Shown: positions 15,297 to 24,884, counted from the first letter of the stretch. The stretch: 64,000 bases of DNA from Bosea sp. RAC05 (GCF_001713455.1 NZ_CP016464.1:3582001-3646000); one strand, 5' to 3'. Notes: a model not told the origin generated them from the letters alone. Made by a program: numbers and translations.

Positions 15297-17606
15297 TCAG
15301 AGCCGATACCCCGCATCCTTCAGCGCGTTGAACACCTTGAGCGGCGTCGCCGGCATGTCGATGGCCTTGATGCCCGCGGCACGGTCGAGCGCATCGACCA
15401 TCGCGTTCATCACCGCCGGGCAGGCGCCGATGGCACCGGCCTCGCCCGCCCCCTTCACGCCCAGCTCATTCGTGACGCAGCGGACATTGCGCGTCTCGAA
15501 ATGGAAGTTGGGGATGTCGACGGCGCGCGGCAGCGCATAGTCCATGAAGGTCGCCGTCAGCATCTGGCCGGAGGAGTCGAAGCGGATCTCCTCCATCAGC
15601 GCCTGGCCGATGCCCTGCGCCGCGCCGCCATGGACCTGGCCCTGCAGCATGATCGGGTTCAGCGTCATGCCGAAATCGTCGACGACGACGTAGTTGACGA
15701 TCTCCGTCGCGCCGGTCTGCGGGTCGATCTCCAGCTCGCAGACATGGGTGCCGTTCGGATAGGTCGCCTCTGGCGGCTGCCAGCTCTGATGCACCCGCAG
15801 CATCTCGCTGGTGGCGCCGGGCAGCGCCGCGATGGCGGCAAGGTCTAGCGCCTTGTCGGTGCCGACGACGCGCACGGCGCCGTCGACGATCTCGAGATCG
15901 CCGAGGCCGGCCTCAAGCTTCTCGGAGGCGAGCTGCTTGAGGTTGTCCGAGAGGATCGCGGTCGCCTTGTCGAGCGCCGCGCCGCCGACGGGGATCGAGC
16001 GCGAGCCGCCCGTGCCCGAGCCGGTCTCGACCTTGTCGGTGTCGCCCTGGATCACGCGGATGCGGTCCATGGGGATGTCGAGATGCTGCGAGACGAGCTG
16101 CGAATAGGCGGTCTCGTGCCCCTGCCCGTTCGACTGCGTGCCGATCAGCACGGTGACCATGCCGTCCTTCTCGAGGATCACCGTCGAGCTCTCGGGGCCG
16201 CCGCCGCCGCAGGCCTCGATATAGCTGGCCATGCCGATGCCGCGGATCTTGCCGGCCTTGTTGGCCGCCTTGAGGCGGGTCTTGAAGCCCTTCCAGTCCG
16301 CCACCTCCATGGCGCGGCGCATATGGCCCTCGAACTCGCCGGAATCATAGACCGGCCCGGTCTGCGTCCTGTGGGGCATCTCGCCCGGCTTGACGAAGTT
16401 GAGCGCGCGCACGGCGTCCGGGGTCTTGCCCGTCTCGCGGGCGATGGCATCGACCAGCCGCTCGATCAGATAGGCGGCCTCGGGGCGCCCCGCGCCGCGA
16501 TAGGCATCGACCGCCATCGTATTGGTCAGCACGCCACGGAAGCGCACATGCACCGCGGGGATGTTGTAGCAGCCCGGCGTCATCGTAGTGCCGACCCAGG
16601 GGATGAAGGGCCCATACTGCGAGAGATAGGCGCCCATCTCGGCGGCGAGATCGACCTTCAGGGCGATGAACTTGCCGCGCTTGTCGAGCGCCATCGTCGC
16701 GGTGGCGAGATTGGCCCGGCCATGGGTGTCGGCGAGGAAATGCTCGGTGCGGTCGGCGACCCAGCGCACGGGGCGCTTGAGCTTCTCCGCCGCGACCATG
16801 GTCAGCGGGTATTCGCGATACATGAAGATCTTGGTGCCGAAGCCGCCGCCGACATCCGGCGTCACCACGCGGATGCGCGACGGATCGACCTTGAGGATGC
16901 TCTTGGCGAGGATGTCGCGCGTGCCATGGCTGCCCTGGCTCCCGAGCGTCAGCGTCCAGCGCTTCGTCGCCTTGTCGTATTCGGCGATGCAGGCGCGTGT
17001 CTCCATGTAGTTGGAGGCCAGCCGGTTGTTGACGATGGTGACGGCGATCGTGCGATCGGCCTTGGCGAAGGCGGCGTCGGTCTTTGCCTTGTCGCCCTGC
17101 TCCGCCTCGAAGGCGACATTGCCCGGACGGTCCGGCCAGATCTGCGGCGCCTTGGGGGCGAGCGCCTCCTCGATCCCGGTGACCGACGGCAGCGTCGTCC
17201 ATTCGATGTCGATCGCCTCGGCGGCGTCGCGCGCCTGGTCGAGCGTCTCGGCGACGATGAAGGCCACCGCCTCGCCGACATGGCGGACGATGTCGGTCGG
17301 CAGCACCGGGACGGGCAGCGGCGTCACGGGTTCACCGGACAGTGTCTTGATCAGGCCCTTGCAGGGCAGATCGCCGAGATGGGCGACGTCTTCGCCGGTC
17401 AGGATGAGCTTCACGCCCTTCATCCGCCGCGCCGTCTCCGTGTCGCGAATCCGGAAGGTGGCATGGGCATATTGCGAGCGCAGGACGAAGCCATGCAGCG
17501 CGCCCTCGACGGCGGTGTCGTCCGTATAGCGTCCCGCGCCCGTGGTCAGGCGCTGGTCCTCGACGCGGCGGACCGGCTGTCCGAATCCGAATTTCATGGG
17601 GCGCAT
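15297..17606 (-). CDS. Molybdenum hydroxylase large subunit (CoxL / xanthine dehydrogenase family)
   Basis: A 769-residue molybdopterin-binding subunit. It shows DVGGGFGTK near residue 249, AYRGAGRPE near residue 370 (the form II signature, not AYRCSFR of true CO dehydrogenase), SNGQGHETAY near 498, GGSRSIPVGG near 538, and the catalytic-glutamate motif GVKGAGEAGA near 725. Such enzymes hydroxylate aldehydes or N-heterocycles at a Mo center and normally need a 2Fe-2S subunit and often an FAD subunit; neither is encoded next to it. GAGGGA precedes ATG 17606. The neighbours are a rhodanese upstream and two cytochromes c downstream. Substrate unknown. Confidence 0.88.
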   Translation of the reverse strand: MRPMKFGFGQPVRRVEDQRLTTGAGRYTDDTAVEGALHGFVLRSQYAHATFRIRDTETARRMKGVKLILTGEDVAHLGDLPCKGLIKTLSGEPVTPLPVPVLPTDIVRHVGEAVAFIVAETLDQARDAAEAIDIEWTTLPSVTGIEEALAPKAPQIWPDRPGNVAFEAEQGDKAKTDAAFAKADRTIAVTIVNNRLASNYMETRACIAEYDKATKRWTLTLGSQGSHGTRDILAKSILKVDPSRIRVVTPDVGGGFGTKIFMYREYPLTMVAAEKLKRPVRWVADRTEHFLADTHGRANLATATMALDKRGKFIALKVDLAAEMGAYLSQYGPFIPWVGTTMTPGCYNIPAVHVRFRGVLTNTMAVDAYRGAGRPEAAYLIERLVDAIARETGKTPDAVRALNFVKPGEMPHRTQTGPVYDSGEFEGHMRRAMEVADWKGFKTRLKAANKAGKIRGIGMASYIEACGGGGPESSTVILEKDGMVTVLIGTQSNGQGHETAYSQLVSQHLDIPMDRIRVIQGDTDKVETGSGTGGSRSIPVGGAALDKATAILSDNLKQLASEKLEAGLGDLEIVDGAVRVVGTDKALDLAAIAALPGATSEMLRVHQSWQPPEATYPNGTHVCELEIDPQTGATEIVNYVVVDDFGMTLNPIMLQGQVHGGAAQGIGQALMEEIRFDSSGQMLTATFMDYALPRAVDIPNFHFETRNVRCVTNELGVKGAGEAGAIGACPAVMNAMVDALDRAAGIKAIDMPATPLKVFNALKDAGYRL

Positions 17607-17725
17607 GGTCGAAGTCCCTCAGATTGGTCGAATGAAACACTGGCTCAGGAGAAAGCCGCCGTCAGCCCCGGCCAGAAGCGTGCCGTGATGCGCGCGGCGC
17701 AACGCGGCCGATCGGCGCAGCCCGA

Positions 17726-18040
17726 TCAGCCGGCGACCGGTTCGCCCCGCATGACCCAGTCGCGGAAGCCGCCGAGATAGTGGCTGTCGACGTCAAGCCC
17801 GGCCGACTGCGCGAATTCGAGCGCCCGCAGCGAGCGGACGCCGGCGGCGCAGGACAGCACCAGCCGCTTGCCCGGCTCGTTGGGCAGGTCGGCAGGATCG
17901 AAGCGCGAGAGCGGCCGCGAGACCGAACCCGGAATATGGCCGGCCGCGAATTCATGCGGCTCGCGGACGTCGACGAGGAGGATGGAGCCGTCGGCGAGGC
18001 CGGCCTTGATGTCATCGATGTCGAGATCGTTCACGGTCAC
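17726..18040 (-). CDS. Single-domain rhodanese-like protein
   Basis: A 104-residue rhodanese domain with VDVREPHEFAAGHIPGSV and the active-site loop SCAAGVRSLRA, whose cysteine carries persulfide sulfur. Molybdenum hydroxylases need a terminal sulfido ligand on Mo, usually inserted by XdhC-type factors. This sulfur carrier, just upstream of the Mo subunit and 18 bases after the TRAP permease, could serve that step, but that is inference. It starts at GTG 18040 with GGAG at good spacing. Confidence 0.87.
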   Translation of the reverse strand: MTVNDLDIDDIKAGLADGSILLVDVREPHEFAAGHIPGSVSRPLSRFDPADLPNEPGKRLVLSCAAGVRSLRALEFAQSAGLDVDSHYLGGFRDWVMRGEPVAG

Positions 18041-18058
18041 GGGCAGGCTCCGGCGCGG

Positions 18059-19378
18059 TCACTCCAGCAGCTTCACCAGATAGAGGGTGAGCGCGGGAAA
18101 TGCCACCACGATGCCCAGCCGCACGACGTCGGAGATCACGAAGGGCAGCACGCCGCGATAGATGCTCGTCACCGGCACGTCGCGCGCCAGCGACGCCACG
18201 ACGAACACGTTGAGGCCGATCGGCGGGCAGGTCATGCCGATGCCGACCACGATCAGCACGAGGATGCCGAACCAGATCGCGACATCGTCGGCCGGCATGC
18301 CGAAATCGAGCGCCGTCACGATCGGGAAGAATACCGGCAGCGTCAGCAGGATCATCGCCAGCTCGTCCATGACGCCGCCGAGCACGATGTAGAACAGGAG
18401 CAGCCCGATCAGCACCGTATAGGGCGCGAAACCCGAGGCCGCGATCATCTCCGCCGCCGCGGTCGGTACCTGCGTCAGCGCCAGGAAGGCATTGAAGATC
18501 TCCGCGCCCAGCAGGATCGCGAAGATCATCGCCGAGGTCTCGGCGGTCTGCAGGATCGCCTGGCGGATCTCGACCGGCGTCAGCGTGCGACGCACCAGGC
18601 CGATGACCAGCATCACGAAGGCACCGACCGAGGCGCCCTCCGTCGGCGTGAACACGCCGCCATAGATGCCGCCGACGACCACGAGCGCGACCAGCAGCGC
18701 CGGGATGATTCCCAGCAGCGGCCCGATGCGGTCGCGCCAGGCGACGCGCGGCTGGGCCGGGCCCCATTCGGGGTGGCGGCGCGTCATCAGACCGATCGTG
18801 ACGCAATAGAACGCCGCGGCCATGAGGCCGGGGATCAGCGCCGCCTTGAACAGCTTGGCGATGTTCTGCTCGGTCGAGATCGCATAGACGACCAGAATGA
18901 CCGAGGGCGGGATCAGGATGCCGAGCGTGCCGCCGACCGCGATCACCCCGCAGGAGAAGCCGGGATCGTAACGGTAGCGCCGCAGCTCCGGCAGCGCCGC
19001 GCGCGAGAAGGTCGCAGTCGTCGCCACTGCCGAGCCGCAGATCGCCCCGAAGCCGGTGCAGGCGCCGATCACCGCCATGCCCAGACCCCCGCGCCGGTGG
19101 CCGACGACGGCGGACGCTGCCTTGAACAGGTCGCCCGCCAGGCCCGAGCGCTCGGCGAAGGCCCCCATCAGCACGAAGAGCGGGATCACCGAGAGCGTGT
19201 AGTTGGCGAAGATCTGATAGGGCGTGGTGCGGATGTAGTTCAGGAACGGATCGAGCCCGTTGAGTTGGATGTAGCCGACGCCGCCGACCAGCATCATCGC
19301 CAGCCCGATCGGCAGCCGCAGCGCCATCAGCGCCAGCAGCACGGAAAAGCCCGTGATCGCCATCGCAAAGCCGCTCAT
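18059..19378 (-). CDS. TRAP transporter large permease (DctM)
   Basis: A 439-residue inner-membrane protein with about 12 segments and the DctM signatures GGTLGILIPPSVILVVYA and TPTEGASVGAFVM. It is the cation-coupled transport unit of a TRAP system for organic acids. Its ATG overlaps the stop of the DctQ gene (bases 19375-19378), so the three TRAP genes form one coupled operon in the order P-Q-M. The nearby Mo hydroxylase and cytochromes suggest that the imported compound is oxidised. Confidence 0.92.
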   Translation of the reverse strand: MSGFAMAITGFSVLLALMALRLPIGLAMMLVGGVGYIQLNGLDPFLNYIRTTPYQIFANYTLSVIPLFVLMGAFAERSGLAGDLFKAASAVVGHRRGGLGMAVIGACTGFGAICGSAVATTATFSRAALPELRRYRYDPGFSCGVIAVGGTLGILIPPSVILVVYAISTEQNIAKLFKAALIPGLMAAAFYCVTIGLMTRRHPEWGPAQPRVAWRDRIGPLLGIIPALLVALVVVGGIYGGVFTPTEGASVGAFVMLVIGLVRRTLTPVEIRQAILQTAETSAMIFAILLGAEIFNAFLALTQVPTAAAEMIAASGFAPYTVLIGLLLFYIVLGGVMDELAMILLTLPVFFPIVTALDFGMPADDVAIWFGILVLIVVGIGMTCPPIGLNVFVVASLARDVPVTSIYRGVLPFVISDVVRLGIVVAFPALTLYLVKLLE

Positions 19379-19890
19379 GGCGCCGTCCTCAGCAGGCGCC
19401 GGGCGCTGACCACGGCCGTGACGGACACCAGCATCGCCAGACCGGCACAGAGCCCGATCGGCAGATAGGTCGGCACCAGCAGCACCATGCTGGTCTCGCC
19501 CGTGCCGAACGCGGCGCGCGCACCGACCGCCAGGCGCCAGGCGATCAGCGCCATCACCAGCGCGTAGACGATGTCCCAGGTGGCATCGATGCGACGCTGC
19601 CAGCGCTCGGACAGCTTCAGCGTGAAGGTGTCGACGAAGATGTTGCCGCGGCGCAGCTGGCACCACGGCAGGAAGCAGAAGGCGGCCATCGCGGTCGCCA
19701 TCTGCACCAGCTCGAAGTCGCCCGGAACGCCGGCGCTTCCGACGAGGTCGGAACGCAGTGTCACGCTGGTCACCACCGTGGCCGAGAGCGTGATCAACAG
19801 CACGCCACCGAGCAGGGCGATGCCCTGCACGGTCCTCTCGAACGCCGATGGCGCAGTCTCCCCCCGATCGTGCGCCATCGGCCCGGTCAC
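19375..19890 (-). CDS. TRAP transporter small permease (DctQ)
   Basis: A 171-residue membrane protein with four segments and the DctQ core FCFLPWCQLRRGNIFVDTFT. It bridges the binding protein and the large permease. The GTG start at 19890 overlaps the TGA of dctP, and the 3' end overlaps dctM by four bases. An internal ATG at 19878 is a possible alternative start. Confidence 0.9.
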   Translation of the reverse strand: MTGPMAHDRGETAPSAFERTVQGIALLGGVLLITLSATVVTSVTLRSDLVGSAGVPGDFELVQMATAMAAFCFLPWCQLRRGNIFVDTFTLKLSERWQRRIDATWDIVYALVMALIAWRLAVGARAAFGTGETSMVLLVPTYLPIGLCAGLAMLVSVTAVVSARRLLRTAP

Positions 19891-20939
19891 GCCGCCTTTT
19901 CGTGCTTGGCGAGCGCGGCCCGCGCGCTAGCGAGCAGCTTCTCGCCGTCGAGGCCCTTCTCCTTGGTCGATTTCAGCCAGGCCTCGATCACCGGCTCGGT
20001 CGTCTTGCGCCAGCGCGCAGCTTCCGCCTCCTCGATGACGGTGATGGTGTTGCCGCGCTTGCGCACCATGTCGGAGACGACGATGGCCTGCTCGTCCCAG
20101 ACCTTGCCGGCCATGCCGGCGGCCGTGGCGCCGGAATTGCGGTCGATGATCGCCTTGAGGTCCGGCGCCAGCGCCTCGTACTTCGCCTTGTTCATGGCGA
20201 GGATGAAGGTCGCGACATAGAAGGTCGGCGAGCCCGGGATCTCGGTGTGGAACTTCACCAGCTCCTGCACCTTCACCGAGGGCACCACCTCCCAGGGGAT
20301 GACGGCGCCGTCGATGACGCGCTGCGCCAGCGATTCCGGAACCTGCGGCACCGGCATGCCGATGGCGTTGGCGCCGAGCGCCTTCAGCGCCTCGCCGGCC
20401 AGGCGCGTCGGGAAGCGCAGCTTGAGGCCCTTGAGGTCCTCCATCGTCTTGATCTGCTTGTTGGCGTGGATCAGACCGTGGTCATGCGTCCACAGGCAGA
20501 TCGGGTGCACGTCCTTCAGCTCGGCGGCGAGGTTCTGCTGCGCGTATTCGGTCAGCGCCAGCGAGTTCACCAGCGCCCGCTTGTTGGCGACGAAGGGCAG
20601 CTCGAAGGCCTCGAGCCCGGTGAAACGGCCCGGCGTGTAGCCCGGCAGCGTCCAGACGAGGTCGGCGACGCCGTCGCGCGCCTGGTCGAAGAGCTGCGGC
20701 GGGGTGCCGCCGAGCTGCATCGAGGGGAAGATGTCGATCTTGATGCGCCCGTTGGATTCGGCCGCGACCTTGTCGGCCCAGGGCTTGAGGAAGCGGGCAT
20801 GCCCCACCGCGACCGGCGGCAGGAAATGGTGCATCTTCAGCGTCACCTCCTGCGCGTTCGCACGAGTGGCGCGCAGCACGGCCGGCGCGGCGACGGCCGT
20901 TCCGGCGCCCAGCAGAAATCGGCGGCGATCAAACGTCAT
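19887..20939 (-). CDS. TRAP transporter substrate-binding protein (DctP), Tat-exported
   Basis: A 350-residue periplasmic binding protein. The N-terminus DRRRFLLGAGTAVAAPAVLRATRANA is a Tat-type signal. The binding-domain features are FPSMQLGGTPPQLFDQARDGVADLVWTLPGY and the conserved-arginine region LKGLKLRFPTRLAGEALKALG, in which the arginine usually pairs with a substrate carboxylate. That suggests a carboxylated ligand. GGGAGGGAA precedes the ATG at 20939. It is the first gene of the run that goes on to dctQ, dctM, the rhodanese and the Mo hydroxylase. Confidence 0.92.
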   Translation of the reverse strand: MTFDRRRFLLGAGTAVAAPAVLRATRANAQEVTLKMHHFLPPVAVGHARFLKPWADKVAAESNGRIKIDIFPSMQLGGTPPQLFDQARDGVADLVWTLPGYTPGRFTGLEAFELPFVANKRALVNSLALTEYAQQNLAAELKDVHPICLWTHDHGLIHANKQIKTMEDLKGLKLRFPTRLAGEALKALGANAIGMPVPQVPESLAQRVIDGAVIPWEVVPSVKVQELVKFHTEIPGSPTFYVATFILAMNKAKYEALAPDLKAIIDRNSGATAAGMAGKVWDEQAIVVSDMVRKRGNTITVIEEAEAARWRKTTEPVIEAWLKSTKEKGLDGEKLLASARAALAKHEKAA

Positions 20940-21135
20940 GACTTCCCTCCCAAGGATGTCGGCTGCTTCTCTGCGCCGCCCCGGCGGGACGCACGCATGA
21001 CAGTGTCGTCAACTTAGCATGACCGGCGGCGAGTCTGGCCTCGGGGCCCGCCCGCTTCTGGATCGAGGGAGATCGTTGCCGACGCAACCAAATCCGTCAA
21101 GCCCCCATGATCGGCCTTGCGGCAGGATCCGCGCA

Positions 21136-21162
21136 TGAAAAACCGCGCCCCACGGGGGCGCG
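21136..21162 (-). terminator. Rho-independent terminator of kbp
   Basis: CCGCGCCCC (21142-21150), a three-base loop, GGGGCGCGG (21154-21162), and on the reverse strand a run of T at 21137-21141. It lies 27 bases after the kbp stop. The rest of the 250-base gap up to 20940 holds no gene that I can support. Confidence 0.8.
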
Positions 21163-21189
21163 GTCGCGGATCGCGCAGCCGATGTCCGC

Positions 21190-21627
21190 TCAGGCCTGCG
21201 GCGGAATCCGCAGCACCCAGCCGGGCAGGATAAGATCCGGGTTCTTCACCGGCGGCGTGTTCGCCTTGACGATGTCGTTGTATTTCGCGCCCTGGCCCTT
21301 GCCATAGTGCTCCTCGGCGATCTTCCAGAGCGTGTCGCCCTTCTTCACCGTGTAGAACACCGCGGCCGGCACCTCCTTGGTCACCACGAGGTCGGACTCG
21401 ACGGTGGCGATGCCGACGGTGTTGCCGAGCGCGAGGATGATCTTCTCGGCCTCCTCGGTCGACATCGCCTTGCCCGAGACCTTCACCTTGTCGCCATCGA
21501 TGCTGATCGCGACATCGGAGGGCAGGCCGTGGCCGGCGAGTTCCTTCTGCAGCGTATCCGGCGTCGCCGCCTTGGCCGAACCGAAGATCTTGGCTCCGGC
21601 ATCCTTGATGAAACTGAACAGGCCCAT
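21190..21627 (-). CDS. kbp: BON-LysM protein, Kbp (YgaU)-like
   Basis: A 145-residue protein with two domains. A BON domain covers about residues 20-85 (GDKVKVSGKAMSTEEAEKIILALGNTVGIATVES), and a LysM domain covers residues 90-143 (FYTVKKGDTLWKIAEEHYGKG, PDLILPGWVLRIP). It aligns over its whole length with E. coli YgaU/Kbp, a K+-binding cytoplasmic protein, including the MGLFSFIKDAG N-terminus with no signal peptide. GGAGGAAA precedes the start, and a clean terminator follows. Confidence 0.88.
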   Translation of the reverse strand: MGLFSFIKDAGAKIFGSAKAATPDTLQKELAGHGLPSDVAISIDGDKVKVSGKAMSTEEAEKIILALGNTVGIATVESDLVVTKEVPAAVFYTVKKGDTLWKIAEEHYGKGQGAKYNDIVKANTPPVKNPDLILPGWVLRIPPQA

Positions 21628-21827
21628 GCGTTTCCTCCATCCGTTGGGGCCCCATCAAGCCCAACTGCGATGACATGTTCAAGGCGGCCGTGGCCCCGCT
21701 TGTGCTTTTCCCACCTGCTGCCGTAGCGGGAGGCCAGATCATCCGCGCCGACGGATGACAGAAAAGGGCTTTCCCCGGCCGGCCGCGACTGCCACAAGCG
21801 CGCCGAACCGCCAACAGGAGCTTCCCG

Positions 21828-22256
21828 ATGCTGACCCTCGCCCAGGCCCAGACGATCCTGGCCACCGCCCTCGCCCATGCCCAGGGCGCCGGATTCAAAC
21901 CGCTGGCCATCGCCATCCTCGATGCCCGCGGCGCGCATAAGCTCGTCGCCGCGCAGGATGGCACCAGCCTGAAGCGCTGCGAGATCGCCATCGGCAAGGC
22001 CCATGGCGCGGTGGCCATGGGCGTCGGCTCGCGCGCCCTGCACAAGATGGCGCTGGAGCGCCCCTATTTCGTCGAGGCGGCGACCCACGCCGTCGGCGGC
22101 TCGCTCGTGCCGGTTCCCGGCGGCGTCTTGATTCGCGATGCAGGCGGGGCGCTGCTGGGCGCGATCGGCATCTCGGGCGACACCTCGGACAATGACGAGG
22201 CCGCGGCGCTCGCGGGCATCGCCGCCGCGGGCCTCGTCGGCGACACCGGCGCCTGA
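21828..22256 (+). CDS. GlcG/HbpS family protein
   Basis: A 142-residue single-domain protein of the GlcG/HbpS fold (LAQAQTILATALAHAQ, PLAIAILDARGAHKLVAAQDG, GKAHGAVAMGVGSR, VPVPGGVLIRDAGGALLGAIGISGDTSDNDE). Members bind heme or act with diverse oxidoreductases; the precise role is rarely known. AGGAG precedes the ATG. A perfect hairpin, GGCGCCT-4-AGGCGCC (22248-22265), spans the stop codon but has no T tract. Confidence 0.85.
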   Translation: MLTLAQAQTILATALAHAQGAGFKPLAIAILDARGAHKLVAAQDGTSLKRCEIAIGKAHGAVAMGVGSRALHKMALERPYFVEAATHAVGGSLVPVPGGVLIRDAGGALLGAIGISGDTSDNDEAAALAGIAAAGLVGDTGA

Positions 22257-22278
22257 GCAGGCGCCGACACGGCCCGGA

Positions 22279-24855
22279 TCAGTGGGCCAGCGCCGACGAC
22301 ACCGCCTCGCGGCCCGCAACCGGCGCCGCGGGGCCGAGGCCCAGCGACTCGCGCACCTGCCGGGAGGGGCCCGAGAGCAGCGAGGGCAGCAGCGAATTGC
22401 CATCGGCGACGAGCGGCTCGTCCTTCAAAGGCGGCAGCGGCAGGAACTCCTCGCCCTCCTCCGCCGGGGCCGGGCTGACGCGCTCGCGCAGCTCCGCGAA
22501 GGCGCCCTCGATCGGCCGGAAGCTGAAGCGCACCTTGTGCGTCCCGGCCGGCACCTGGACCGCCCGGAACAGGACATTGGCCTTCAGGATCTCGGTCTCG
22601 ACGCCGTCGACCTCAGCCCGCCACCAGGGGTGATAGGTGTCGTTCAAGACCACGAAGCCCGCCGCAGAACTCGTGACCTCGATCTCGACCTCGGTGTTCT
22701 CGTAGCGCCGCACCGTGACCGCGGCCCGAGCCTGAGCCGGCCCCTCGGTCACGGCGACCGGCGGCTCGGTCTCGAGCAGGACGGCCTGCTGCGGATCGAC
22801 CTCGGGCCAGCGCCCGCTCTGCTTCATCGCGTCGAAATCGGCCAGCTCCCAGCCGCCGACGAACTGCACCCGCGGCAGCGCCCGCGGATTCTCGTAGATA
22901 TAGCCTTCCTTGGTCCGCGCGATCAGCCGGAGATCGCCGTCGCGCAGCGCGTGATCGACCTGCTCGATCGGCAGCGGCGAGGCGATGTAGCGAAGGCCCA
23001 GCAGATTGGCGAGGCGGCAGCGATAGGACGGGAAGAGCGGCGTGAACTTGCGCTCCGAGGGCGAGGCGACGCCATCGCGCGTGCCGACCGCATCCGAAAA
23101 ATCGGCCAGCCGCAGCGGGTTGTAGCCGAGCGTATGATCGAGCCCGTGGACGAGGCTCGCATTGGGCCACTCGAAGCCGAGCCCCAGCAACTCGACCCGG
23201 TCGCGCCGCGGCGAGCCGGCCGGCTGCACGGTCAGCCGCTTGAGCAGGGCGATGGTCTCGTTGCCGGTCTCGGGGCGCAGCACGTCGTAGAGCCGCGGCG
23301 GCAGCGCCGTCGACTCGTTGGGGCCGTTGTTGGCGCCGAGATCGGCCGCCATCACCCCGGCGACGACGAGCGTCGCCAGCACGGGACCGAGCGTCGCGCG
23401 CGGCTGCCGCAGGAACAGGACGAGGCAGGCTGCGGCGACGAACCAGGCGAGCGCGATGGCGACGGGGCGCAGCGCATCGCGCAGATGCCCCTCACCCTGC
23501 GAGACGGCCAGCGCGACACCGGCCACGACCAGCACGACGGCTGCGCCGATCGCGAGGTCGCGGCGGAAGGAAATCTCCGGCCCGGCGGTGACGATCCGGT
23601 GCAGCACATAGCCCGACAAGAGCGCGCCGAGCGCCCCGACGAGGAAGGTCGCGTCCGCCGGGCGGCGGAACACCTTCACGCCCGGCAGATAGTCATAGGC
23701 GAGGTCGAAGACCGGCGTGTAGCGGCCGAGCGCGAACAGCACCATCAGCCCGAACAGCACGGTCAGCGGCCGCACCGCCCGATCGAACAGCCAGCCGCGC
23801 GTCAGCCCCGGCGCGATCAGCAGCAGAAGCGGCAGCGCGCCGAAATAGACCTGCCCCATGTTCTGGGAGAGGTAGAGCTCCTTGGCCCAGTTCGGGTTGT
23901 TGTAGGGGCCCCAGAATTCCACCGAAGGGTCCTGCGCGCCGAAGAGATCGCCGAAGAAGGCGGTCAGCAGCGAGGCCGGGTGCAGCGAGCCGCGTCCGGC
24001 CTCGACGAGGTCGATCGCGGGGCGCGTCGTCGCCTCGGCGAAGAGCCAGGTCCAGAGCAGCGGCAGCACGATCGTCGCGCCGCCGACGAGGCAGGCCAGC
24101 CCAATCGGCGCGAGGCTGCGGCGGATCGCGCCGAAGCCGCCCGAGAGCCAGTGCCCGGCCACCATGCCAACGAGGATGTAGGCGCCCAGCAGCGCCACCT
24201 GGTCGGGCTCCAGCACCATCAGCCCGGCCGCAAAGCCGGCGAAGGCGCCCGCCAGCAGCGAGTTTTGCTGCAGCATCCGCGCCGTCAGCCAGAAGGCGAT
24301 GGCGAAGAAGGCGAGGCTGGCGATCTGGCCGACATGCTGGACGCGCCAGGCCGCCGAGGCGCCGAAGGCGAAGACCATCGCCGCCAGCACCGCCCCGGCG
24401 GGATGCCAGTTGCGGTCGCGGAAGAACATCATCAGGGCGAGCCCGCCCGCCAGCAGATGGGCGAGCACATAGGCGTCGACGGCGCGGAAGCTCGGCGAGG
24501 GAACGAGCGCCGCGAGAAGGATGGCGGGGGAGAAGATCAGCGACTGCGGGTCCGCCACCTGCGGCGAGCCGCCGAAGACGTTGTGCGTCCAGAACGGGGA
24601 CTGACCCGAATGGAGCGCCCGCGCCAGGAACTGGATCTGCGCCTGAAAATGCGCCTTGGCATCGAACGGGATGGTGACCGCGCCCGAAAGCCAGGGCCAG
24701 CACAGCACCGCCCAGACACAGATGAAGGCCATGGCCGCCAACCCGTAGCCGGCGACCCTTCTCGAATGCGCGTCCAACGGACCCCCCGGTCCCATCTTCA
24801 TGCCGGAGGCACCCGGATCGGGAACCACAGTCCAGCCTGTCAGTGGCCGGACCAT
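22279..24855 (-). CDS. YfhO-like large membrane protein (GT-C type)
   Basis: An 858-residue protein with about 12 membrane segments over residues 40-530, followed by a soluble C-terminal domain. The first loop carries FDAKAHFQAQIQFLARALHSGQSPFWTHNVFGGSP, as in YfhO/GT-C proteins that move sugars from lipid carriers. The C-terminal part includes FVVLNDTYHPWWRAEVDG, also seen in YfhO. It probably modifies surface polymers or lipids; the sugar is unknown. The start is uncertain: ATG 24855 gives the longest form, and ATG 24801 is also possible. It ends 22 bases from the convergent GlcG-like gene. Confidence 0.78.
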   Translation of the reverse strand: MVRPLTGWTVVPDPGASGMKMGPGGPLDAHSRRVAGYGLAAMAFICVWAVLCWPWLSGAVTIPFDAKAHFQAQIQFLARALHSGQSPFWTHNVFGGSPQVADPQSLIFSPAILLAALVPSPSFRAVDAYVLAHLLAGGLALMMFFRDRNWHPAGAVLAAMVFAFGASAAWRVQHVGQIASLAFFAIAFWLTARMLQQNSLLAGAFAGFAAGLMVLEPDQVALLGAYILVGMVAGHWLSGGFGAIRRSLAPIGLACLVGGATIVLPLLWTWLFAEATTRPAIDLVEAGRGSLHPASLLTAFFGDLFGAQDPSVEFWGPYNNPNWAKELYLSQNMGQVYFGALPLLLLIAPGLTRGWLFDRAVRPLTVLFGLMVLFALGRYTPVFDLAYDYLPGVKVFRRPADATFLVGALGALLSGYVLHRIVTAGPEISFRRDLAIGAAVVLVVAGVALAVSQGEGHLRDALRPVAIALAWFVAAACLVLFLRQPRATLGPVLATLVVAGVMAADLGANNGPNESTALPPRLYDVLRPETGNETIALLKRLTVQPAGSPRRDRVELLGLGFEWPNASLVHGLDHTLGYNPLRLADFSDAVGTRDGVASPSERKFTPLFPSYRCRLANLLGLRYIASPLPIEQVDHALRDGDLRLIARTKEGYIYENPRALPRVQFVGGWELADFDAMKQSGRWPEVDPQQAVLLETEPPVAVTEGPAQARAAVTVRRYENTEVEIEVTSSAAGFVVLNDTYHPWWRAEVDGVETEILKANVLFRAVQVPAGTHKVRFSFRPIEGAFAELRERVSPAPAEEGEEFLPLPPLKDEPLVADGNSLLPSLLSGPSRQVRESLGLGPAAPVAGREAVSSALAH

Positions 24856-24884
24856 GCCCCCAGCGAGGTGAACTGAAACTGAAT

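Noticed and set aside
15297..17606. Aerobic CO dehydrogenase large subunit
   Set aside because: The active-site loop reads AYRGAGRPE, not AYRCSFR with its essential cysteine, and the small and medium subunits are absent.
22138..24876. A 912-residue forward open frame
   Set aside because: Antisense of the YfhO-like membrane protein, with Arg/Gln/His-rich sequence and no domain.
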